From positions 1-64,000 of the forward strand of contig JAFUYH010000004.1 of NCBI GenBank assembly GCA_017470605.1: 64,000 nt of DNA, read 5' to 3'. Positions 23,171 to 32,370 of the stretch are shown piece by piece. Below the pieces are notes generated by a model. The model saw only the letters and a program-made list of their open reading frames with translations, was not told where the DNA came from and did not search any database. Positions within the stretch are counted from its first letter, which is position 1; every line of letters starts with the position of its first letter. Position numbers and translations under genes: made by a program. Source of the stretch: Treponema sp. GTDB lineage: Bacteria; Spirochaetota; Spirochaetia; Treponematales; Treponemataceae.

Positions 23171-25248
23171 AAAGCGGGCGCAACGCCGCCAACAGTAACA
23201 CTCGCACTGACGGTGACGCCATCACCATAGAAGCTGACACGGCAGAAGTCGGTGGAGTTCGACGCAGTAGGCGTACCAAGCCACCACCACCATCTTGCCC
23301 CTTGATACTTTTTGATACGATAGTAAGAAGAATTCCTAAAGATAGGAAACTGAACATTCGTATTCCAAGCTATCTGGTCGTCACCGTAAGTATCAACTCC
23401 GAATACTTCAACAGTAGTTGGCAAGAATACCGTAAAGCTATTCCATGCTGTAGAACCTTTAATAGAAGTCGCGCGTCTTACAGAATAGATGTAAGTTCCG
23501 CCAAGAGCAGAAGCAAGACCTGCTGCAAATACACCTTCAAGGAAGGTTTTCATTGCAGAAGCAGGATAGCCGCCTGTGTTGGTATCTGATGTATTCATCT
23601 GTCTTTTGAGAACTACATCGCGGAAAGTCCAAAGAATATGATTCTTAGTGTTTTCTTTATCACCAACACCGATATACTGATTGAATCCAGAAATAACGAT
23701 ACGCTGACCACTATAGCTAGTTCCGTCTACAGTAAATGACGGCAAATCAAGATAGTCACCAATCAGAAGCCCCGAAAAGTCCGGCTTTCCTGTTCCGTTA
23801 CATCTTTCGTGAAGAATCTCCATAGCCTCGGCTACAGTTTCTACACCAAGAACGGTTAAAAGGTTTCTTCCTTCGCAACTGTCATAATGAGCTGTAAGCT
23901 GCTTTTCATAAGCCTTTCTTGCAGCTTCTTCTGCCTTAACGGTAGCCTTTACGGCAATATCATCATCTTCTTCCGGCTCTGCCATTTTTGCGCGTCCGTT
24001 CTCGTCACGCATAACGAATTTGTGAGCCTGTTTGTCAGAAGTGAAGTTTGCTTCTGTAAAATCAAGCTCATCAGTGCCGATTGTGTAAGTGTTGCCCGGC
24101 AAGAAGAAAACCTTCCCCTTATTCACTGTTCCTGCTGCTGCAAAAACAAGTTTGTGGTCAAAGGCTGTAGTAGATTCTTCGTAGTCGTCCGCTCTGTTCC
24201 AGCTTCCTGTCTGAACTTCCCACAAACCGTTTTCTTTTTTGTCCGTCTGGTCTTTCAAGAAAACAATCTGACCTGCTGTTACAGAAACGCCGTCAATAGT
24301 TGTTTCCCCACCTTCGGTTACATCAACATTTTCTGTTGAAACTGCCGCCGGAACATCTTCAAGATATTCATAGCGTGAGAAAATATTGTTTGTGTAGGCA
24401 TACACTCCATTGCAGAAAGTTACGATAGCCTTAATAAGCTCTTTTGTGCTTTCTACAGATTCGTGAGAAACCTTGTTCAATGTCATGCTTTCGCCAACAG
24501 GCAAAAGGCTTGCATTGATTGAGCCGGATTCAGTGCCGAATTTCAGCATTGCCGCAACAATGGAGTTGTCCTTGTGTGTGCCGTCCTCATTGTGCTGTGT
24601 GAGATAGCTCTGAATGAGTGAAGCAAGGTAAATCGGCGCAAAAGTAGAATCTTTATCCGCCGTCCAATTCACATTTTCACCGCCCGCAACTCTTGAAGAA
24701 ACATTCTCAATCAAGTCAGATGTAATGTTAAGAGTACCAGCCGGAACAGAAATTTCAGCAATTTTTACGCAACCTTCATCAACTGCAGGCGCAATTTCAG
24801 AACCGTTTGAACCTTTCTTTACAGAAATAGTCAGCACAACCTTTTTCTTTGTGTTGATGTGTTCAAAAGTCTTAACTTTTGTGTCCGGGTCAATAAATGC
24901 GCGGCTCTGCTCGTCAAAGCCGACTTCTGAAATAGCAACCTGCACAATGTCCTTACGGTCAAGTGTGTCGTCAGCAGCTTCAACAGAAACAGGCTTAGTC
25001 ATTTCTGTTTCAATTCCTACTTCCTCGTTTGCGTCACAATACGCAAGCAAGCCGTCAACCTGTACATTCATTCCGCCGTTTGTATATGGTGCTACAGAAC
25101 CGCCAAGAATGAAGTTATGCCCGCTCCCAGATACAATAGTTTTCAGTACAAGCGCAATGTTCTTGTACTGCTGGTCGTGAGCATACTGAAAGTCTGTCGC
25201 TTTCACGATTTCGTTTTCAAGCGTTACCGCTCCTGCCAAATTAGACAT
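23158..25248 (-). CDS. Tail fibre protein, cassette DGR target
   Basis: The 696-residue protein is the last gene of the baseplate/tail block, the usual place for the receptor-binding fibre. N-terminal and middle parts are fibre-like (residues 1-430, beta-rich with repeats of DLIENVSSRVAGGENV and LEDVPAAVSTENVDV). The C-terminal domain (about 480-696) is DUF6273-like (ILWTFRDVVLK, then WWWWLGTPTAS) and carries the variable repeat at residues 659-693, followed by GGVAPAF. Variation here should change which host surface structure is bound. The ATG at 25,248 follows the baseplate gene at 25,270 by 21 bases. Confidence 0.9.
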   Translation of the reverse strand: MSNLAGAVTLENEIVKATDFQYAHDQQYKNIALVLKTIVSGSGHNFILGGSVAPYTNGGMNVQVDGLLAYCDANEEVGIETEMTKPVSVEAADDTLDRKDIVQVAISEVGFDEQSRAFIDPDTKVKTFEHINTKKKVVLTISVKKGSNGSEIAPAVDEGCVKIAEISVPAGTLNITSDLIENVSSRVAGGENVNWTADKDSTFAPIYLASLIQSYLTQHNEDGTHKDNSIVAAMLKFGTESGSINASLLPVGESMTLNKVSHESVESTKELIKAIVTFCNGVYAYTNNIFSRYEYLEDVPAAVSTENVDVTEGGETTIDGVSVTAGQIVFLKDQTDKKENGLWEVQTGSWNRADDYEESTTAFDHKLVFAAAGTVNKGKVFFLPGNTYTIGTDELDFTEANFTSDKQAHKFVMRDENGRAKMAEPEEDDDIAVKATVKAEEAARKAYEKQLTAHYDSCEGRNLLTVLGVETVAEAMEILHERCNGTGKPDFSGLLIGDYLDLPSFTVDGTSYSGQRIVISGFNQYIGVGDKENTKNHILWTFRDVVLKRQMNTSDTNTGGYPASAMKTFLEGVFAAGLASALGGTYIYSVRRATSIKGSTAWNSFTVFLPTTVEVFGVDTYGDDQIAWNTNVQFPIFRNSSYYRIKKYQGARWWWWLGTPTASNSTDFCRVSFYGDGVTVSASVTVGGVAPAFCTC
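23170..23274 (-). repeat. DGR variable repeat VR2
   Basis: 105 bp on the minus strand aligned with TR 22,505-22,401: 21 differences, all at TR adenines, none elsewhere. The first base ACG and last bases GCTTTC match the VR1 ends. Confidence 0.95.
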
Positions 25249-25269
25249 ATAAAATGCCTCCTCGATATT

Positions 25270-26559
25270 TTATTCTTCCGCACTTTCACGAGTGACTAGC
25301 TCAATGAATGGCGTTGTTCCCCCAGCAGCCATAATCTCAAGCAATTCTTCGTAAACTGCCTGCGATTTAGTGCCTGTAGCTCCATACACAAATGCGTTGT
25401 CGTAATAAGACATTGAATCGTAATCAATCGTGATTACATCGCCGTTCGTATTGCCCGCCATGCACCATGTATCAAGCTCTATATACGCCCTGCCGTCGAG
25501 GTTTGCAGTCGGTATAAAGTCCTCTTCCCCACCTGTTAAAAGTGGCGAAACATCAGTTATTGCAGCAGCAGAATCAAAGTCATAGAAACTCTGGTCTGCA
25601 CTGTCTATTTCTCTTACATCTTGCGTACCTTCTGCGAAGAATCCCGCAAAGTCCAAAACAGGAGCTTTAATCGGGTCAGCTTTGCCCGGCGCAAGAACAA
25701 GCGTTGAATCACTGTGAACGCCTTTGAACTGAACGATTACAGAGAATGTAATGCTTCCGTCCATTGCAAAAAGCCTTGTATAATCAAGGTATGTTTCAAT
25801 GTCCACATATTCAAAAGTGATTGTCACCGCGCTGACATCAGAATCAGTAATAAAGAACAGGCTTTTAGCATCCCATTCATCAGAAGAAAATGTTGCGACA
25901 CATTTATTCTGTTGCCATGCTCCGAAATCACCCGCTTTCGTACAGTAATAGCGACCGTTATTATCCCTTACAGATACATTTATCTTTCCCTGTACAAAGA
26001 AGTGAAGAAAATATGTAGTGTCCTGTGATACGGAAACAATCTGCGAACAAGAACCAACAGAAGAAAAAGCCATACCCAAAGCACCGCTGAAATTCGCCTG
26101 CTGTGAATATGCAGCCCCACCTTCAAGCGTCCATGCAGACATCTTTTCAAAATCCGGGTCAGCGAGAATATTAAGGCTGGGATTATCCGTGCTGTTGCGA
26201 ATCCATACCGATTTTGTATCAAAGTAGGTCTGCAAGATATGAAGGATATTCCACTTGTCGCCCCAAATATCATCACCGTTTCTGTGCAAAAGCAAGCCGA
26301 TTCTGTTCTTGAAAGATTCGTCACTTTCTTCATACATTCTTTTAAGAACGCTGAACAAAGCGGCACATTTTTCAAAGCGTTCACCGCTCATGTTGTAAAA
26401 ATCCGTGTCGTTGCACCATTCAGAGCGGCAAGTTTCCACGCCAGAAATCAGCTTTTCCATTGTGCCGTTTCCGTTATCCGCAAGAAGGGCTTTGAATATG
26501 CTTCCTTTTCTGTTTATGAGAGTAGAAAAAGGACTTTTTATAAAATCGCCAAGTTTCAT
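25270..26559 (-). CDS. Baseplate/tail protein (gpI-like) with jelly-roll-like insert
   Basis: A 429-residue protein. The first ~110 residues and the far C-terminus resemble tail protein I-like baseplate proteins by position (directly after baseplate J). Residues about 130-270 (PDFEKMSAWTLEGGAAYSQ, SGALGMAFSSVGSCSQIVSV, TTYFLHFFVQG) look like a carbohydrate-binding-type jelly roll, which could aid host attachment. It ends in an acidic tail (TRESAEE). Family assignment of the ends is inference from neighbours. Confidence 0.6.
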   Translation of the reverse strand: MKLGDFIKSPFSTLINRKGSIFKALLADNGNGTMEKLISGVETCRSEWCNDTDFYNMSGERFEKCAALFSVLKRMYEESDESFKNRIGLLLHRNGDDIWGDKWNILHILQTYFDTKSVWIRNSTDNPSLNILADPDFEKMSAWTLEGGAAYSQQANFSGALGMAFSSVGSCSQIVSVSQDTTYFLHFFVQGKINVSVRDNNGRYYCTKAGDFGAWQQNKCVATFSSDEWDAKSLFFITDSDVSAVTITFEYVDIETYLDYTRLFAMDGSITFSVIVQFKGVHSDSTLVLAPGKADPIKAPVLDFAGFFAEGTQDVREIDSADQSFYDFDSAAAITDVSPLLTGGEEDFIPTANLDGRAYIELDTWCMAGNTNGDVITIDYDSMSYYDNAFVYGATGTKSQAVYEELLEIMAAGGTTPFIELVTRESAEE

Positions 26560-26561
26560 TT

Positions 26562-27635
26562 TTAACTCTCCACAACTGTAATTTCTGCGTTTCCAAACCG
26601 TGCAATCTGTTCACTGTTTACGGTAAAGTTTTCTGTCGGTGATTTAATCGTTACATCAGACACATAAGACAATGCCCGGATTTTTGCAACAATCGTTGAA
26701 AGAATAACCGTACCGCCGATACGGAGCGAATTCACATAAGACTGAACAATCTTCTTAATCTCTGACTGTGTTTCTGCCGTATCAACTTCACCTGTAGAAA
26801 CTTCAATTTCAAAATCAACAGGTACGGCGGTTGGAGCAAGATAGCGGGCGTTTACTCCCGGCGCAAGGTGTCCGTTCTGTGTTTCAGTTCCTTCAACGGC
26901 TTTTTTTACTTCCTGCAAAAGTTCATCGCTTGCCGTTCCAGAGCCATCGTCAACATAAACCGAAACATGATAAACATTCTTCAACGGCGGCTTGTGATTC
27001 TTTACCGATACAGAGCGTACAGAATCAACGCTTAAAGCTGCGTCCTCAATGCCGTAAAGATTTGTGCCGGAAAGTCCGGCGAGTTTCTTTGTAAACCGTT
27101 CCTCTACTTCCGCATCTGTTTCTTCGTTTGTTCCGCCTGTGATTGCGTTTTTGTTTGTTACGGCTGAAATATCGCTAGGTACAGATGAATCAATACTTGT
27201 AATTGCCCCAGCTTCCAAGTTATAGTCACTTCCGGCTTCTTCTGCCTTTATCGTGATTTCGTCAGAATCAACCGCGCCAGCTTCAATCGCTCCAGCTTCC
27301 GTTGTTACAAAATTAAAACCATTCCCCGAAACCTTCACGCCCGAAGGAATAACCGTTCTTGCGTCCAATGCACTAGCCCGGCTGAATGTTACTTTTCCGC
27401 TTGCATAAGTTCCGCTTTTCTTCTCAAACTTGAATACGGAATAAATCAGCATAATCAAGCCTTGATTGAACCCGGAACGAATGGCAATATACACTCTTTC
27501 CACAATGCGGCAAAAAGTGTCTAAAATCGTGTGAATGATAGAACCTTCGTTAAAGTCAGTTATCTTGTTCTGCCTTGCAATCATATTCGCGCAGGCTTCT
27601 TCCATAAGTTCATCGTATCTTTTGATGTCTGCCAT
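26562..27635 (-). CDS. Baseplate J-like protein
   Basis: A 357-residue protein with the features of the gpJ/gp47 family of contractile-tail baseplates: an N-terminal part with EGSIIHTILDTFCRIVERVY, a central beta-rich domain (VTFSRASALDARTVIPSGVKVSG, TEAGAIEAGAVDSDEI) and a C-terminal part (VPVDFEIEVSTG, GGTVILSTIVAKI). It lies between gp25-like and gpI-like genes, the conserved order of myovirus baseplate wedges. Confidence 0.9.
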   Translation of the reverse strand: MADIKRYDELMEEACANMIARQNKITDFNEGSIIHTILDTFCRIVERVYIAIRSGFNQGLIMLIYSVFKFEKKSGTYASGKVTFSRASALDARTVIPSGVKVSGNGFNFVTTEAGAIEAGAVDSDEITIKAEEAGSDYNLEAGAITSIDSSVPSDISAVTNKNAITGGTNEETDAEVEERFTKKLAGLSGTNLYGIEDAALSVDSVRSVSVKNHKPPLKNVYHVSVYVDDGSGTASDELLQEVKKAVEGTETQNGHLAPGVNARYLAPTAVPVDFEIEVSTGEVDTAETQSEIKKIVQSYVNSLRIGGTVILSTIVAKIRALSYVSDVTIKSPTENFTVNSEQIARFGNAEITVVES

Positions 27636-27637
27636 AT

Positions 27638-28369
27638 TTACACCTCTTCATTCATTTTTTGTTTATTTCCGTTTATATCCGTGTAATCCACGGCAATATA
27701 AATCTTGTCATTGTCGCTGCTTGCCGAAATCTCGTTGATTTCCATTACGCGAGGGTCAGCTAAAACAGTCTGCTCAACCGTACTCAAAAGGTAATTCTTT
27801 ACGGCTTCTTCTCCGATTTGTGCTTTGATACCGTAAGCGTTGTACCTTATGCGTTTTTCCGAAGCTGTTGTAAGGCGCATTGCGATAGCTTGATTAAGGT
27901 TTTCAACGCTGCTTGTTGTGGCAAAATCTCCGTTCTGTACGGCAAAATCGCCCTCATCATCAAGCGCAATGTCACGACCGTAATTGTCAGTATCGCCCGG
28001 AATGGCATAGATACGATTGTTTGCATTTGATTCGTCCGGCGAAAGAATAGGAATCTTTATAATCGTTCCCGCTTCAATTTCATGCTCATTCTGGATATTG
28101 TTGTAATAAGCAATAAGGCTTGCATAATCAGCGTTTCCGAAAAACTTTTCAGCGAGTTTATCAAGCGTCATTGTTGAACTCATGCGGATTTTCCGGGAAT
28201 CGTACACATAAGCAATAGCGTCATTTCCTTCTGTATCAACATAAACAACAGGCTCGTACATCGTCTGTTTCTGTTTTACAGCGGCAACAATTTTACATAC
28301 GCAAGAATTCAATTCTGCTTCCGCGTCAATCAGAGAATCTTTCTTATCATCATCAGTTTCTAACATCAT
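27638..28369 (-). CDS. Baseplate protein: LysM-like and gp25-like domains fused
   Basis: A 243-residue protein. The first half (about 45-115) resembles the LysM-like tail protein X (STMTLDKLAEKFFGNADYASLIAYYNNI) and the second half the gp25/Mu gp46-type baseplate wedge (GRDIALDDEGDFAVQNGD, LNQAIAMRLTT, R-YNAYGIKAQIGEE). The fusion is common in this type of phage. The chosen start, ATG at 28,369, has GGAG six bases upstream; an ATG at 28,381 overlaps the previous gene. Confidence 0.8.
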   Translation of the reverse strand: MMLETDDDKKDSLIDAEAELNSCVCKIVAAVKQKQTMYEPVVYVDTEGNDAIAYVYDSRKIRMSSTMTLDKLAEKFFGNADYASLIAYYNNIQNEHEIEAGTIIKIPILSPDESNANNRIYAIPGDTDNYGRDIALDDEGDFAVQNGDFATTSSVENLNQAIAMRLTTASEKRIRYNAYGIKAQIGEEAVKNYLLSTVEQTVLADPRVMEINEISASSDNDKIYIAVDYTDINGNKQKMNEEV

Positions 28370-28371
28370 AA

Positions 28372-30789
28372 TCAGCTCCATTTTGCGTAAAGCGTTATAT
28401 CAGATGTAACAGAACTACTAAAATCGTAGCTCTGTGTCAGCTCTTCATCAGAATACCAGCCTGCAAATACGCTTCCGCTCTTAGTTGGATTGTCCGGCTG
28501 TGTAACTGTGTTTCCGTATTCAATGGTCTGTGGGTCAACTTCCGAACCACCGTTAGATTCAAAAGTAACCGTGAATGTGTCCGGCTGCCATTTCGCCCAA
28601 ACAGTCATGTCATGCACAATCGCCGTGTCAAAGCTGAATTCTTTTGTTAGTTCTTCATCAGAGAACCAGCCTTCAAAAGTGTTGCCTGTCTTAGCAGGTA
28701 CAACTCTTGTTGCTTTCTTGCCGTTCTCTATTGTCTGTGTCGGGATTGTGTTTCCGCCGTTAGAATCGAAAGCAAAACTATATGAGCTTCCGAACCAGCG
28801 GGCGTATAAAGTCAAATCAGATGTAACAGGCGTTGAGAAGCTGAATTCTTCTTCAAGGTATTTATCCTTGCACCACATAAAGAATGAGTAATTTGTTTTT
28901 GTCGGCATAATCGGGAATACAACGAGTTTTCCATGCTCTACGCTCTGGCTTTGTACGCTGCTTCCGCCGTTGCTGTTAAAGGCTACTGTGTACTGATTCA
29001 AAACCCACCTTGCGTAAAGTGTGGTATCTGCCGTAATCGGTGTTGTAAAGTCGAATTCGTTTGTTGCGCCCGAATCTGTACACCAGAAAGCAAAAGTATA
29101 ACCTTCTCTTGTCGGCTGTTCCGGGATTGTTGCAGTTCCGCCAATAATGACGGTCTGTTTTGTTACGCTACTTCCGCCCTTAGAATCAAAAACAACATCG
29201 TTGTATGCTCTCGTCCATTTTGCGTAAAGAGTGAGTGACGATGAAATACTCTGGCTGAAATCAAATTCTGTCGTACATTCTTCATCTGTAAACCAACCGC
29301 CGAACGCATAATATTCTTTAGTCGGAATGTCCGGGCAAATAACTTTATTTCCCGGCTCTACACTCTGCGAAGGAACATCAGAACCGCCCTTGCTGTCGAA
29401 TGTGACAGTAACCGCCGTTATTCTTGCCCATGCAGCATAGATAGTCGTATCTTCATTTATCACGGTATCAAAATTAAAGGCGATAGTTGCCGCATAATTT
29501 GAACACCATTGAGTAAAGTTATATCCTGCTCTTGTCGGGTCAGTTTCCGGCTTTGTGGCTTTTCCGCCAATATCAACCGTCTGCGAATCAACAGCAGAAC
29601 CACCGCGAGTATTGAAAGTAACAACGGCTTTTTTCTGTACCCATTTTGCAAAAAGGATAATATCAGCCTTAATCGGTGTATCTTTGAAATTGAATTCTGT
29701 TTCCGGGCTTGAAAGCTGATACCAATAAGCGAATTCGTAATTTGTTCTTGTCGGGTCAGTTTCCGGCTTTGTCGCAGATTGAGAATAAGAAACCGATTCT
29801 GTTACCTGTTCTTTCTCTTCTTCATCTACAATGAAATGTCCGCCGTTTGCGTCAAAAGTTACAATAAATTCTTCATCTTCGCTTATGCTTCCACTTTTTG
29901 ATGTATCATCAGAAAGCCCCATTGCGTCATTGAATTCTGTTAATTTTCCACATAAGGCGGTACATGATTTTGCTGAATTATAAGCGGCATTTACGGTAGA
30001 TGTACCAATTAAAGCCCTTTCAAAACCACCTATAACTTGAATTGCTTCTTGTGGATTGTCAATGTTTTCTATAAGTTTGCTAGTTTCGTCTATTTTTGCT
30101 TTAATATCAGCACAAACCCCGGTTGCCATTTCAACCGTTGCAAAGGCTGTGTTGATAGTTTCAAGAACATTTTGCGCCCCGGAAATAAAATCTGCTACAC
30201 CGCCACCGAAAAGGCTTGGAATTGATTTCTTGTCCTCGTAATATCCAATCATTTCAAGCGTGTAATTGTATGTAAAAGGTTTGTCCTTTGACCTTTTGAC
30301 TTTAAGTGACTTAATCTGTACCCGCCACCAGCTATTTTTAGAAGGGCTTCCGGCTGCAATCTGCAAAGCCGACATCTTAGAAAGGTCGTACAGATATACT
30401 TTCTTTCCTTCAAGGTTTTCAAGTTTTCCGCTTCTGTAGAGCAAATCGCGCAACTTGAATATTTCCTTTTCGCCTGTCAGATATTCGGGAACTGCTTTTG
30501 TTCCTCTGTAGATAAGTTTCTTTTCATTGTTTACGGTAGAGCCGGAAATGGTAATTTTGAAAGTATCGTTGCCGTAATCATCGAATACAGCACCGCCGAA
30601 AGTCTTTGTTTCGGTCACTCTTTGAGAATAGTCAAAATCTTCCGCTTCTGGAGGCAAGGCAAAAGTGAATACTTCTGAACCGCTGAAATTCAAAGCAGAA
30701 CTAAGGCTAAAACCTTCTTCTTTTTGTAGCCCCATAATTTCAAGCATATAAGCCTTGTGCCATACTCCCAGATTCATTATTCTTGCCAT
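28372..30789 (-). CDS. Tail/baseplate protein with seven Listeria-Bacteroides-type repeats
   Basis: The 805-residue protein has an N-terminal tail-like part (about 1-300; LysM/hub-like by position), then seven repeats of about 70 residues, each ending in LYAKW-type sequence and starting with VTFDSNGG. These match Flg_new (Listeria-Bacteroides) repeats, normally found on bacterial surface proteins. The last repeat ends two residues before the C-terminus. Such repeats could give a rigid, surface-exposed extension on the virion. The ATG at 30,789 has GAGG upstream. Confidence 0.7.
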   Translation of the reverse strand: MARIMNLGVWHKAYMLEIMGLQKEEGFSLSSALNFSGSEVFTFALPPEAEDFDYSQRVTETKTFGGAVFDDYGNDTFKITISGSTVNNEKKLIYRGTKAVPEYLTGEKEIFKLRDLLYRSGKLENLEGKKVYLYDLSKMSALQIAAGSPSKNSWWRVQIKSLKVKRSKDKPFTYNYTLEMIGYYEDKKSIPSLFGGGVADFISGAQNVLETINTAFATVEMATGVCADIKAKIDETSKLIENIDNPQEAIQVIGGFERALIGTSTVNAAYNSAKSCTALCGKLTEFNDAMGLSDDTSKSGSISEDEEFIVTFDANGGHFIVDEEEKEQVTESVSYSQSATKPETDPTRTNYEFAYWYQLSSPETEFNFKDTPIKADIILFAKWVQKKAVVTFNTRGGSAVDSQTVDIGGKATKPETDPTRAGYNFTQWCSNYAATIAFNFDTVINEDTTIYAAWARITAVTVTFDSKGGSDVPSQSVEPGNKVICPDIPTKEYYAFGGWFTDEECTTEFDFSQSISSSLTLYAKWTRAYNDVVFDSKGGSSVTKQTVIIGGTATIPEQPTREGYTFAFWCTDSGATNEFDFTTPITADTTLYARWVLNQYTVAFNSNGGSSVQSQSVEHGKLVVFPIMPTKTNYSFFMWCKDKYLEEEFSFSTPVTSDLTLYARWFGSSYSFAFDSNGGNTIPTQTIENGKKATRVVPAKTGNTFEGWFSDEELTKEFSFDTAIVHDMTVWAKWQPDTFTVTFESNGGSEVDPQTIEYGNTVTQPDNPTKSGSVFAGWYSDEELTQSYDFSSSVTSDITLYAKWS

Positions 30790-30801
30790 TTTCTATTACC
30801 T

Positions 30802-31407
30802 CTACATCATGTTTCCGCTTCCAATACTTCCCGCAATGCTTCCTGTACCGTTTGTGGTGATAACTGCCGCCTTTAAGTATGAAGTAACGACATTTGCAGC
30901 CTGTTCAGCAAAATACTTATCTCCACCCTCTGTCATTGTTCCCATTGCTTGAAATGCTGCGATAAGCCCGGCTTGAATTGTTGCAGAAACACCTACCATT
31001 TTTCCCTTTGCGCTTCCTGCCATTGGAGAAGAGCCACCACTAGGCGGAATAACCGTACCTACAACAGATGTTGTTACCTGTCCGGCTGAAATCATCGCAT
31101 GAATTCCGCTTGCCATTTGTGCCGCAAGGTAAGTATCACCGCCACTTGTCATATTCGCCATAGCACGGCAAGCCGCAATCAGAATGTTTTCACAGATTGA
31201 AGATTGTACGCTTATACTTCCTATGCCTTTTCCTGTAAAAGCACCTGCCGGAATTGCGCCTGCGTCAGTTGTTGAAACAATTCCTGTCTGTGCATAATCC
31301 GCAACAGCTTTAGAAACCTTCTTTGCAAAAACTGTATCATCACCGTCTGTCATGGAATTAAAAGCCGCGAGTAAATCATTTTTAAGTTTTGACTGTACTA
31401 AACTCAT
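30802..31407 (-). CDS. Hypothetical tail protein with three internal repeats
   Basis: A 201-residue protein made of three related ~60-residue units beginning near residues 9, 77 and 146 (LLAAFNSMTDGDD, ILIAACRAMANMTSGGD, LIAAFQAMGTMTEGGD), ending with glycine-rich segments. I chose the ATG at 31,407, overlapping the previous gene by four bases; the frame to 31,425 is less likely. Its place between spike and baseplate genes suggests a structural or assembly role. Confidence 0.65.
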   Translation of the reverse strand: MSLVQSKLKNDLLAAFNSMTDGDDTVFAKKVSKAVADYAQTGIVSTTDAGAIPAGAFTGKGIGSISVQSSICENILIAACRAMANMTSGGDTYLAAQMASGIHAMISAGQVTTSVVGTVIPPSGGSSPMAGSAKGKMVGVSATIQAGLIAAFQAMGTMTEGGDKYFAEQAANVVTSYLKAAVITTNGTGSIAGSIGSGNMM

Positions 31408-32363
31408 TTGAACACCTGCCCCCACTTCGCTTTAAGTGCCTGTATCTGTGCTATAAAATCCGGGCTTGCCGTATGACTTGCCGGGCTTCCTACTGTTTTT
31501 AGGCTTGCAAGATAACCGAGCAAGTCATTTATCATAGCTCCCAAAGTAGCTACAGTATTTCCGAGTTCAAGTTTTCCGCTTCCGCTGGACTTCAAGCCGA
31601 CATCTTTTTGAGCCGTCAAAGTCAAAGCGTCCTGTGTTTCAAGCGTAAGAGCCTTTTTAATAGTCCGCTTAATTTCAGCGTCAGTCGAAAACTCAATCGT
31701 ATCTTCTGTTATGTCAAAGATTGTATTTCCGATTGTTTCAACCTTTATTTCCGGGTCGTCTTTTTCAGTCAGTGTGAGTGTCGTACCGTATGCCTTAATC
31801 GTTGTTACTCCGCCGTCCGCTTTTTCGCCGTCCTCGCCTTGATTCACTTCTATGCTGATTGTTGCGTCACCTTCTTCCGGCGCATTACGGATTTTTTTAG
31901 AGCCGTTTCGGTAGTCAGTTTCAAAAGTCCAGCCCGAATTCTTTACAATCTTTCTTGTGTTTGCAGCGTTATCAAGTTCTTTCTTGTCGTCTGAATCTGT
32001 CTTAAAATCCGCATGAACAGCAGCAGAAAGAGCAAAACCGCTACCAATAATCACGGTGTCCGCTAAGTTTCCTTCCGGGCATACACAAAGAACGAAAGTA
32101 TCAACAGGCGGTAAATATCGCTCACCGCTCAAATACCCTTTTTCATCATCAACAGTTACCCATGACTGAACCATAACGCGAACATTCGCAATTACATAAC
32201 CGCTTGCCATTCTTACACGGCAAGTACAGTTTTCCGGGTGTACTTCCGTTACCGTTCCCCAGAATCCAATCATGTTTTTTATAGGCGGCATTGGAGCGGG
32301 AATTGTTGGATTGTTCATAGGTGAGGAATTACGATTTAATACAATGCTTATTTCTTTCGCCAT
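31404..32363 (-). CDS. Baseplate spike protein (gpV-like)
   Basis: A 319-residue protein with an N-terminal OB-type region (about 30-105: MIGFWGTVTEVHPENCTCRV, LADTVIIGSGF) and a beta-helical-looking middle (KIRNAPEEGDATISIEV, TLTEKDDPEIKVETIGN), consistent with a gpV/gp5-type spike that pierces the outer membrane. It follows the hub gene by seven bases. A lysozyme domain is not seen. Confidence 0.7.
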   Translation of the reverse strand: MAKEISIVLNRNSSPMNNPTIPAPMPPIKNMIGFWGTVTEVHPENCTCRVRMASGYVIANVRVMVQSWVTVDDEKGYLSGERYLPPVDTFVLCVCPEGNLADTVIIGSGFALSAAVHADFKTDSDDKKELDNAANTRKIVKNSGWTFETDYRNGSKKIRNAPEEGDATISIEVNQGEDGEKADGGVTTIKAYGTTLTLTEKDDPEIKVETIGNTIFDITEDTIEFSTDAEIKRTIKKALTLETQDALTLTAQKDVGLKSSGSGKLELGNTVATLGAMINDLLGYLASLKTVGSPASHTASPDFIAQIQALKAKWGQVFK

Positions 32364-32370
32364 AAATCAC

